A DNA stretch of 21,547 nucleotides from CBFCZU01 sp965602635 (lineage in GTDB: Bacteria; Planctomycetota; Phycisphaerae; SM23-33). Shown here one piece after another: positions 7,744-14,720 of the stretch; the first letter of the stretch is position 1, and every line of letters begins with the position of its first letter. The notes under the pieces were generated by a model that saw only the letters and a program-made list of their open reading frames with translations, made no database searches and was not told the origin of the DNA. The translations under genes and the position numbers were made by a program. The DNA lies in NCBI GenBank assembly GCA_965602635.1, contig CBFCZU010000044.1, positions 1-21,547 on the forward strand, given 5' to 3'.

Positions 7744-8148
7744 ATGAAACTATCGATGGCGGCGGAGCTGGGCATTCGAGGGATCCTGACGCTTGCCGAG
7801 GAACACGGCCAGGGACCCGTGCCGCTCGAGGAGATCTGCCGCAGGCGTGACCTGCCCAAAGAGTACGTGGCCAAGATCTTCACCTCGCTGACACGGGCGG
7901 GGCTGGTTGACGCGGTCCGCGGCAAGGGCGGCGGGCACTTCCTCGCCAAGCCCCCGGAGGAGATCACCCTGCTTGAGGTGATCGAGGCCATCGAGGGCCC
8001 GCTGGCGACGAACCTCTGCCAGCACACGCCGCCCAGGTGCCAGGAGGTGGACTGCCCGGTCCGCCCGGTCTGGAGTGAGATTCAGGAGCAGGTCCGCGCC
8101 ATCCTGGGGTCGAAGCACCTTTCGGACTTCCTCCCCAAGGCCCCCTGA
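7744..8148 (+). CDS. Rrf2-family transcriptional regulator with Cys cluster
   Basis: A 134-residue winged-helix DNA-binding protein of the Rrf2/IscR/NsrR/CymR family. The N-terminus MKLSMAAELGIRGILTLAE and the recognition region RRRDLPKEYVAKIFTSLTRAGLV, then the wing VRGKGGGHFLAKPPEEITLLEVIEAIEGP, are typical. Cys92, Cys99 and Cys104 sit in the loop that holds an iron-sulfur cluster in IscR and NsrR; spacing is CX6CX4C rather than the CX5CX5C of IscR. The tail CPVRPVWSEIQEQVRAIL is the family dimerisation helix. A [2Fe-2S] or [4Fe-4S] redox/NO sensor is likely but not certain. It has its own promoter, no strong ribosome site, and converges with nth, whose product also carries an iron-sulfur cluster. 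Regulated genes cannot be read from the window. Confidence 0.92.
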   Translation: MKLSMAAELGIRGILTLAEEHGQGPVPLEEICRRRDLPKEYVAKIFTSLTRAGLVDAVRGKGGGHFLAKPPEEITLLEVIEAIEGPLATNLCQHTPPRCQEVDCPVRPVWSEIQEQVRAILGSKHLSDFLPKAP

Positions 8149-8163
8149 CGGCGGGCGATGCGC

Positions 8164-8823
8164 TCAAGCCTTGAACGCCGAGGGGCACAGCCGGCTGATC
8201 GCGCAGCCGTCGCAGTCGGGCTTGCGGGCCGTGCACACCCGCCGTCCGTGGAAGATCAGAAGGTGGGCCAGCAGCGTCCAGCCCTTCCGCGGCACCAGGG
8301 CCATCAGGTCCTTCTCGATCCGGTCGCCCTGATTGCTCTTGTGTGCGGTGAGCTTCAGGCGGCCTGCGAGGCGGGTGACGTGGGTGTCCACGACGATGCC
8401 GGCGCTGACGCCGAAGGCGTCGCCGAGGACGACGTTGGCCGTCTTCCGCGCCACGCCCTGCAGCGAGAGGAGGTCCTCCATGTTACCGGGCACCTCGCCG
8501 CCGAATTTCTCGATGATGGTCGCGGCGGCGGCGCGGATGCTCTCGGCCTTGCGGCGGAAGAAGCCGGTCGAGCGGATCTCCTCCTGCAACGTCTCCTGCG
8601 GCGCGGCGGCGTAGTCACCGGCCGTCCTGTACTTCTTGAACAGCTCCTTCGTGACGATGTTGACCCGCACGTCGGTGCACTGGGCCGAGAGGATGGTCGC
8701 CACCAGCAGCTCGAGGGGGTTGGAGTGGTCCAGCTCGGTCCGGGCGTCGGGGTAAAGCTTCTTGAGGGCAGCGGTGATCCTCGCCGTGCGCTTCTTCCGA
8801 TCGGCCTTGGATTCCCTGGGCAT
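8164..8823 (-). CDS. nth: Endonuclease III (DNA glycosylase/AP lyase)
   Basis: A 219-residue base-excision repair enzyme that removes oxidised pyrimidines and cuts the abasic site. The helix-hairpin-helix is LQGVARKTANVVLG (about 121-134) with catalytic Lys127; catalytic Asp146 lies in VDTHVTRL; LSAQCTDVRVN is at about 46-56. The C-terminal [4Fe-4S] loop has Cys197, 204, 207 and 213 in the exact CX6CX2CX5C pattern. Length matches E. coli Nth (211) with a short basic N-terminal extension. It begins 21 bases after the stop of the giant oxidoreductase gene on the same strand and is probably co-transcribed with it. The ribosome site is weak (GGGACGAG). It converges with the Rrf2 gene, 15 bases away. 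Confidence 0.95.
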   Translation of the reverse strand: MPRESKADRKKRTARITAALKKLYPDARTELDHSNPLELLVATILSAQCTDVRVNIVTKELFKKYRTAGDYAAAPQETLQEEIRSTGFFRRKAESIRAAAATIIEKFGGEVPGNMEDLLSLQGVARKTANVVLGDAFGVSAGIVVDTHVTRLAGRLKLTAHKSNQGDRIEKDLMALVPRKGWTLLAHLLIFHGRRVCTARKPDCDGCAISRLCPSAFKA

Positions 8824-8844
8824 CGGTGGCTCGTCCCGCGAGTC

Positions 8845-11800
8845 CTACGTCGCCGCGGCCGCCGGGGCAGGGAGCCGCGCCAGGTGCTCCTCGATCTTCG
8901 CGGCGGCCCTTCGCCCGGAGTCGATCGCGGTGGCGATGTAGGAGGCCCCGGTGACGAAGTCGCCGGCGGCGAAGACGCCCTCGGCGCTCGTGGCGTGCTC
9001 GGTGACGCTGATCCGGCCGCGCTCGTCGCTCTCCAGGCCGAGCTGCTCGGCCAGGGCCGGGGCGATGGCCGGATCGAACCCCATCGCCAGCACCGCCAGG
9101 TCAACCTTCAGGCCGAACTCCGTGCCGGGCATCTCCTCCATCACGGTCCCGTTGCTCGAGTTGGTCCACTTGACCTTGACGGCCTGGAGTTCGCCCACGC
9201 CCCCGCCGGCGCCTTCGAAGGCCTTGGTGGCGACGCAATACTGGCGGTCAACGCCGTCCGGGAGGCGGTCGGCGATGCTGCCGTTGACGGCCGAGGTCGG
9301 AAGGATTTCGAGCTGGTGCACCTCCTTGGCGCCCTGCATGACGGCCGTCTCGACGCAGGCCTCGCCCGTCAGCCCGCCGCCGATGACGGCCACAACCTTG
9401 CCCGAGGCGCTGACCGCGTCGGCCTCTGAGGCGGCGCCGGCTTCCAGGCGGTTCTGCCGCCGGAGGAAGTCCATGGCGAAGTGCACGCCGCTCTGGTTCC
9501 GCCCGGGTACTTGGAGGTCGCGCGGCACGGCCGCCCCGACGGCCAGCAGGACGGCGTCGAACTCCGCCCGCAACTCGCCGGCGGGGACGTCGGCGCCCAC
9601 CTCCACGCCCGTCCTGAACTTCACGCCCTCGGCGGTGAGCTGCTCAAGCCGGCGGTCGATCAGATCCTTCCTCAGCCGGAAGCCCGGAATGCCGTACCGC
9701 AGCAGCCCGCCCGGGCCGTCGTCCTTCTCGAAGACCGTCACGTCGTGCCCGGCGCGGGCAAGCTGCTGGGCGGCCGCCAGGCCAGCCGGCCCGGAGCCGA
9801 CCACCGCCACCTTCCTGCCGGTCTTCGCCTCCGCGGGCCGGGGCGTCACCCAGCCCTCGGCGAACGCCCGCTCGACTATCTGCCGCTCGAGGTCCCTGAT
9901 CTGCACCGGATAGCCGCCGATGCCCTGCTTGCAGCCGTCCTGGCAGGGCGCGGGGCAGAGCTGGGCGGTGAACTCGGGGAAGTTGTTGGTCGCGTGCACG
10001 GCCTCGGCCGCCTCCCGCCAGCGCTGCTGGTAGGCAAGCCGGACCCAGGTGGGGATCTCGTTGCCCAGGGGGCAGTCGACCTCCTTGCAGCGCGGGCTCA
10101 TGCAGTTCATGCACATCGGCGAGGACAGCGCCGCCGTCGCGTCGCGGTACTGCTCGGGCGAGGCGTGGGCGAACTCGGCCACTCGCCGCTCGTAGTCGGC
10201 GAGGAAGCGGCGCTCGGTCCGGTGCCATGCCGGCAGCAGCTTCCGCAGGTAGCGGCTGCGCTTGAGGACCTGCAGCATCCACGGTTGGAGGGGCATGGCC
10301 GGCGTGAACTCGCGGGAGCCGATCTTGAACGTCGGGTGCAGCAGGTGGCGGTAGGAGATTCGGTCGCCGTTGGCCGGGTTGACGTTGTACTTCTCGCGGT
10401 CGCGGGCGTATTTCTCCGGGCTGGTGGCCAGCTCGGCGATGAACACGGCGTCCTCGATGAGCATGGCGCCGGCGAGGTTGTGGACGACGGCGGCCGTCGC
10501 GGCGTATCCCTGCTCGTCGGAGTCCTTGGCGTAGATGCCGGCCACGGCTTGGGCGTACCGGCGGGCGTACTTGATGCCTCCCCAGCGGTTGCAGTCGTAC
10601 AGGCGGACGACGATCGCCCGCTTTAGCGGCTCGGGCAAGCCGTCGGTGGCGCCGATCGTCTCGGCGCCCAGCTCGCGGAACTTGGCGGCCGGACGCTGCC
10701 CACCGCCGTTGCGGCGGATAATCCAGCGGCACCTCTCCTCAAGGGCGTCGCGCCAGCCGGTCCGCTGCGGCGGGCCCCGGAACAGGTCCGGCTGGACCAC
10801 CAGCTTCCGACCCATGTTGAAGGCGTAGAGGTTCTTGCGGTGGTCGGCGCGGATGGTGTCCTTGATCGCCCACGCCATGGAGTGCATCGACACCGGGATG
10901 AGCCCCTTCTGGAAGGCGAAGCCCAGCATCATGATGTTGGCGTAGAGCTTGCTGCCGAGGTACTTCTCGCAGATGCGGGATATGTTGCGGGCGAGGAAGT
11001 CGTCGCCGCGGGTGTTGGCGCGGATGAGCTCCTCCAGCTCGGCGACGTCGAAGTCGTCCTGGGCCATCAGGGAGACGCTGGTGTTGATCTTGTCGGTGTT
11101 GACCACGGCGGCGGTCCGGTCGGGCGCCACCGCGCGCAGCCGCCCGGCGGGGTCCAGCACGCGGGCGGCCTCGAGCACGTCGATGCCCAGCAGCAGGTCC
11201 GCCTTGCCGTAGGGAATCAACGCCGTCACCGGCTGGCTGGAGATGTTGTACACCACCTGGCTGACCACCCCGCCGTTGCGGATGGCCAGGCCCTTCTTGT
11301 CGAAGAAGACGACGGGGTATCCTTCCTTGTGCCCGGCGCGGACGAGGATGCTGGTGGCCACGCCGATGCCCATCCCCCCGACTCCGGCCAGGCAGCACCG
11401 CCACACGCCATCGCCCTGCCCCCCGCCGCCCACCGGGCGCTTGGTCGGCTCGGGGATCTCGTCCAGCCCCAGCTCGGGCACGCGCGACCGGGGCCGGCGC
11501 TTGCGCTTGACCGTGACGTGCTCGAAGGCCGAGCACGCCCCGATACGCTCGCACGCCCCGTCGTTGATGCACCGGGTCACGTCGGTGTCCATCTTCGTGC
11601 CGTAGTCGGTATCGACGTGCTTGAGCCCCGGGCAGCCGCTGAGCTCAGCGCAGGCCAGGCAGAAGCGGCAGAGCTCCTGGTTGATGTTCATGTGCTCCCA
11701 TGACGGCAGGTAGCCCTTGCTGCGGATGACGGCCCGCTCCTGGCGCCGCCGCCGCCGCAGCCGCATGATGCCGCACTCCTTGTCGGCGATGATCACCTTC

Positions 11801-13599
11801 ACCCCGTCGGCCAGGAAGGTCTTCTCCAGCAGGGCGCGATATTCCTTCCGCCGCTCGGGATTGACGCGCAGCACGCTCATCTGCTCGGAGGCGGCGGCCA
11901 TGCCGCGGACGACCTCGGCGATGTCCTGGGCGGGGGTGGAGTTGCCCAGAACGTCGTAGTCAACACCGGGCGTGGGCTGATGCCCGGTCATGGCCGTGGT
12001 GCGGTTGTCCAGGATGATGAAGGTGATGTCTTGCCCGAGCTTGATCGCCTGGGAGATGGCGATCTGCCCGGAGTGGAAGAAGGTCGAGTCGCCCATGAAG
12101 ACGACCTGCTTGTTGGTGATGAAGGGGTCAACGCCGGCGCCGGTTCCGGCCCCGAGGCCCATGCCGGAGTAGTCGTGCATCAGCGGGGCGTTGGGGGGGA
12201 ACATGAGCATGGTGTAGCAGCCGGTGTCGCCGTGGAAGACCAGGTCGGCTGGCCCGCGCCCGTGCACGCGGCGCATGTACTCGGCGTCCATGAACCGCTT
12301 CTTGATCTCGAGGCAGACGTCTGAGGAGTCGCGGTGCGGGCAGCCCGGGCAGAAGGTCGCCAGGCGCGCCAGCAGGGACGGCATCTCCAGCTTGGCAGTG
12401 GCTTCGATCTGCCCCTTGGCGGCCTGCAAGACCTTCTGGGCCCCTGGGGCCGCCGACCCACCGAAGGCCTGGAAAAGCGGAATCAGGCGCTCGGTGATGA
12501 TCGACGGGTGAAGCCCGCGCGTCTCCGGCATGCCCTCCAGGGCGCCGGGGAAGCGCTTGCCCCATACCTCGGTCGCCTCGGGCACGGCGCCCTGCTGGCG
12601 GGCCTGCAGGACCGCCTCGCCGATCTGCTCCTCCAGGAAGCCGCGCCGCTCCTCCACGACGATTATCCGCTCGCACTGCTCGGCCAGCTCCCTGACCAGC
12701 TCGCCGTCCACGGGATAGCTCATGCCCAGCTTGAGGATGGGAAACTCGCCCAGCAGCCCCAGCTCGTTCAACGTCTGGACGAGGTATGCGTATGCCAGCC
12801 CGCTCGAGGCGAAGCCCAGCGGCTTGCGCCTCTCGGCCGGGTAGAGTATCCGGTTCAGACCCAAGCGGCGGGCGACCTGCGCCGCCGTCCGGTGCCTCGT
12901 CGGCAGCTTCGCCTCCTGCCACCATGTCCTCGGCGGCAGCAGCACCCGCTTGTCCAGGTCGATGGCGTTCGTGTCCAGCCCCATCTGCTGGCGGACGTTG
13001 AACGCGGGATACTGATTCGCCCGGCACTGCACCGTCCCGCCGCCGTCGGCCAGGTTGTTCGTCAACAAGTAACCGACGTACAGCTCAGAAGCGGCCGAGA
13101 GCCGGAAGCTCAGGTCAACGAAGTCCTTGATCTCCTGCGCATCGGACGGCTCGACGACGGGGATAAACAGGTGCTTGGATATGTACCGGCTGTCGGCGGG
13201 CACCTGGGTGGAGTCCGACCAGGGGTCGTCTCCGTACACCACCACGGCCCCGCCGTCGGTGTGCCCCCCGGCGAGGTTGCCCAGGGCAAGGGCATCGGCG
13301 GCGACGTGCACGCCGACGGACTTGATGACGATCATCCCCCGGCACCCGACCACTTGCGTCCCGTTCAGCGCCGCGCAGGCCAGGGCCTCGTTGTTGTGGA
13401 TGACCGCCCGGATGCCCTTCTCGTCGAGCAGGTCCTTGACCAGCGCCATGGAGTCGAAGAAGCCGGCGATCGGGCTGCCGGGGTAGCCCCCGAGCAGGTG
13501 CACGCCCCCCGCCGTCTCCAGAGCGCCCTTGAGCAACAGCTCGTTGCCGGTGAATATCTCCGGCCCCTCGCTGGTGAGGAATCTTGGATCGACCTTCAT
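8845..13599 (-). CDS. IorA-IorB-GltD fusion: 2-oxoacid oxidoreductase with built-in NAD(P)H reductase
   Basis: One uninterrupted 1,584-residue frame with five parts. (1) About 10-600: IorA-type TPP half, with GGYPGSPIAGFFD near the N-terminus, FCPGCPHR (about 416), GDTGCYTML (about 455) and GDSTFFHSGQ...DNRTTAMTGHQPTPG (about 502-535), diagnostic of indolepyruvate/aryl-pyruvate oxidoreductases. (2) About 640-690: iron-sulfur segment with CX2CX2CX5C and CX5CX5C. (3) About 735-930: gamma/IorB domain starting GVGGMGIG. (4) About 960-1140: DUF6537-like region. (5) About 1155-1575: complete GltD-like reductase with CX2CX4CX4C, NNFPEF, CPAPCQDGC, FAD fold VGSGPAGLAAA (about 1264), NAD(P) fold GGGLTGEA (about 1404) and a closing AAGDF motif (about 1544). 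Expected reaction: oxidative decarboxylation of an aromatic 2-oxoacid to its acyl-CoA, electrons passing to NAD(P). The frame is open to 13737, but homology starts at ATG 13599, and the earlier start would overlap the divergent promoter. Substrate and direction are inferred. Confidence 0.88.
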   Translation of the reverse strand: MKVDPRFLTSEGPEIFTGNELLLKGALETAGGVHLLGGYPGSPIAGFFDSMALVKDLLDEKGIRAVIHNNEALACAALNGTQVVGCRGMIVIKSVGVHVAADALALGNLAGGHTDGGAVVVYGDDPWSDSTQVPADSRYISKHLFIPVVEPSDAQEIKDFVDLSFRLSAASELYVGYLLTNNLADGGGTVQCRANQYPAFNVRQQMGLDTNAIDLDKRVLLPPRTWWQEAKLPTRHRTAAQVARRLGLNRILYPAERRKPLGFASSGLAYAYLVQTLNELGLLGEFPILKLGMSYPVDGELVRELAEQCERIIVVEERRGFLEEQIGEAVLQARQQGAVPEATEVWGKRFPGALEGMPETRGLHPSIITERLIPLFQAFGGSAAPGAQKVLQAAKGQIEATAKLEMPSLLARLATFCPGCPHRDSSDVCLEIKKRFMDAEYMRRVHGRGPADLVFHGDTGCYTMLMFPPNAPLMHDYSGMGLGAGTGAGVDPFITNKQVVFMGDSTFFHSGQIAISQAIKLGQDITFIILDNRTTAMTGHQPTPGVDYDVLGNSTPAQDIAEVVRGMAAASEQMSVLRVNPERRKEYRALLEKTFLADGVKVIIADKECGIMRLRRRRRQERAVIRSKGYLPSWEHMNINQELCRFCLACAELSGCPGLKHVDTDYGTKMDTDVTRCINDGACERIGACSAFEHVTVKRKRRPRSRVPELGLDEIPEPTKRPVGGGGQGDGVWRCCLAGVGGMGIGVATSILVRAGHKEGYPVVFFDKKGLAIRNGGVVSQVVYNISSQPVTALIPYGKADLLLGIDVLEAARVLDPAGRLRAVAPDRTAAVVNTDKINTSVSLMAQDDFDVAELEELIRANTRGDDFLARNISRICEKYLGSKLYANIMMLGFAFQKGLIPVSMHSMAWAIKDTIRADHRKNLYAFNMGRKLVVQPDLFRGPPQRTGWRDALEERCRWIIRRNGGGQRPAAKFRELGAETIGATDGLPEPLKRAIVVRLYDCNRWGGIKYARRYAQAVAGIYAKDSDEQGYAATAAVVHNLAGAMLIEDAVFIAELATSPEKYARDREKYNVNPANGDRISYRHLLHPTFKIGSREFTPAMPLQPWMLQVLKRSRYLRKLLPAWHRTERRFLADYERRVAEFAHASPEQYRDATAALSSPMCMNCMSPRCKEVDCPLGNEIPTWVRLAYQQRWREAAEAVHATNNFPEFTAQLCPAPCQDGCKQGIGGYPVQIRDLERQIVERAFAEGWVTPRPAEAKTGRKVAVVGSGPAGLAAAQQLARAGHDVTVFEKDDGPGGLLRYGIPGFRLRKDLIDRRLEQLTAEGVKFRTGVEVGADVPAGELRAEFDAVLLAVGAAVPRDLQVPGRNQSGVHFAMDFLRRQNRLEAGAASEADAVSASGKVVAVIGGGLTGEACVETAVMQGAKEVHQLEILPTSAVNGSIADRLPDGVDRQYCVATKAFEGAGGGVGELQAVKVKWTNSSNGTVMEEMPGTEFGLKVDLAVLAMGFDPAIAPALAEQLGLESDERGRISVTEHATSAEGVFAAGDFVTGASYIATAIDSGRRAAAKIEEHLARLPAPAAAAT

Positions 13600-13607
13600 T
13601 AGGGGGC

Positions 13608-13613
13608 ATTGTA
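13608..13613 (-). promoter_or_regulatory. Candidate -10 box of the oxidoreductase fusion gene
   Basis: TACAAT on the minus strand ends eight bases before ATG 13599. A start site at the usual distance would fall near 13601, giving an almost leaderless mRNA, in keeping with the absence of any Shine-Dalgarno sequence there. The -35 region (TTCGTC at 17 bases) is poor. Confidence 0.3.
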
Positions 13614-13620
13614 CGCAACC

Positions 13621-13645
13621 GGCTTTGGCCGACGAAAGCCTTTTT
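13621..13645 (+). terminator. Intrinsic-terminator-like hairpin facing the operon
   Basis: On the plus strand GGCTTT (13621-13626), an eight-base loop, AAAGCC (13635-13640), then five T (13641-13645). The form is that of a short rho-independent terminator, 20 bases before the plus-strand promoter at 13665. No plus-strand gene lies just upstream, so it would stop antisense readthrough from the fusion gene, or be coincidental. Confidence 0.35.
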
Positions 13646-13664
13646 GGGCGGAGGCGGCAGCGGC

Positions 13665-13694
13665 TTGACGAATCGGTCGGGCGTGGGCTAACCT
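13665..13694 (+). promoter_or_regulatory. Promoter of the hydroxyacid dehydrogenase/glycoside operon
   Basis: TTGACG (13665-13670), 18 bases, TAACCT (13689-13694). Predicted start near 13701, leader about 48 bases with an AAAGGG ribosome site at 13736-13741. The leader contains a small hairpin (GGAGG 13706-13710 with CCTCC 13718-13722). Flanking bases match the promoter at 7671-7705. Confidence 0.5.
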
Positions 13695-13748
13695 TGTGGC
13701 GCTGCGGAGGCACAGGTCCTCCCCGGGGACGATTCAAAGGGCCGGCAC

Positions 13749-14705
13749 ATGCGGATGGTAGTCCTGGACGGGTACACGTTGAACCCGGGCGACAACCCCT
13801 GGGAGGCCGTCGCCGCCCTGGGCGAGCTGACGGTCCACGACCGCACCGCCCCCGGGCAGGTCGTCCCCCGGGCAGCCGGGGCCGGGATCATTCTCACCAA
13901 CAAGACGCCGATTTCCGCCGAGACGCTCTCGGCCCTGCCTGAGCTGAAGTTCATCTCGATCCTGGCGACCGGCTACAACATCGTTGACGTGGCCGCGGCC
14001 GCCGATCGCGGGGTGGTCGTCTCCAACGTGCCGGTGTACGCCACGGACGCGGTCGCCCAGTTCACCTTCGCCCTGCTGCTGGAGTTTTGCCACCGCGCCG
14101 GCGATCACGCCTCAGCCGTGGCGGGCGGACGCTGGGCGGCGTGCGAGGACTTCTGCTTCTGGCTGGCCCCGCAGGTGGAGCTGGCGGGCAAACGGATGGG
14201 GATTGTCGGCTTCGGGCGCATCGGCCGCCGGGTCGGGCAGCTCGCCCACGCGTTCGGAATGGAGGTCCTGGCCGCCGACGTCAGCCGCACCGAGCCGCCC
14301 CCCTACGAGCCCTTCGCCTGGGCCGACGTCCCGGAGCTGTTCGCCGCCGCCGACGTGGTCAGCCTCCACTGCCCCCAGACGCCCCGGACCGCCGGCATGG
14401 TCAACGCCGAACTACTCGCCCGGATGAAACCCAGCGCCTTCCTCATCAACACCTCCCGCGGCGGCCTGGTGGTCGAGGCCGACCTGGCCGAGGCCCTCAA
14501 CGCCGGGCGAATTGCCGCCGCGGCGGTGGACGTCGTCTCCGCCGAGCCGATCGCGCCCGACAACCCGCTGCTGACGGCCAAGAATTGCATCGTCACCCCA
14601 CACATCGCCTGGGCGTCGCTCGAGGCCAGGCGAAGAATGATGGCCGTGACCGCGGAGAACGTCGCCGCCTTCCTGGCAGGCAGACCCATTAACGTAGTTT
14701 CGTAA
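13749..14705 (+). CDS. D-2-hydroxyacid dehydrogenase (glycerate dehydrogenase-like)
   Basis: A 318-residue NAD(P)-dependent dehydrogenase that interconverts a D-2-hydroxyacid and its 2-oxoacid in the cytoplasm. The opening VVLDGYTLNPGDNPW is typical of the glycerate/hydroxypyruvate branch. The substrate loop is ATGYNIVD (73-80), the nucleotide fold GFGRIGRRVG (154-163), and the catalytic triad Arg237 (INTSRGGLV), Glu266 (VVSAEPI) and His285 (TPHIAWAS) is complete. An AAAGGG ribosome site lies seven bases before ATG 13749. It leads a four-gene plus-strand operon; the next gene starts 15 bases later. The neighbours suggest the substrate comes from sugar or sugar-acid breakdown, but hydroxypyruvate, glyoxylate and others cannot be separated by sequence reading alone. 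Confidence 0.93.
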   Translation: MRMVVLDGYTLNPGDNPWEAVAALGELTVHDRTAPGQVVPRAAGAGIILTNKTPISAETLSALPELKFISILATGYNIVDVAAAADRGVVVSNVPVYATDAVAQFTFALLLEFCHRAGDHASAVAGGRWAACEDFCFWLAPQVELAGKRMGIVGFGRIGRRVGQLAHAFGMEVLAADVSRTEPPPYEPFAWADVPELFAAADVVSLHCPQTPRTAGMVNAELLARMKPSAFLINTSRGGLVVEADLAEALNAGRIAAAAVDVVSAEPIAPDNPLLTAKNCIVTPHIAWASLEARRRMMAVTAENVAAFLAGRPINVVS

Positions 14706-14720
14706 TAGAGGAGCAGACCG

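Noticed and set aside
13600..13737. Upstream extension of the oxidoreductase fusion to ATG 13737
   Set aside because: The extra 46 residues are Arg/Pro/Ser-rich without homology, and they would cover the divergent operon's promoter and leader.
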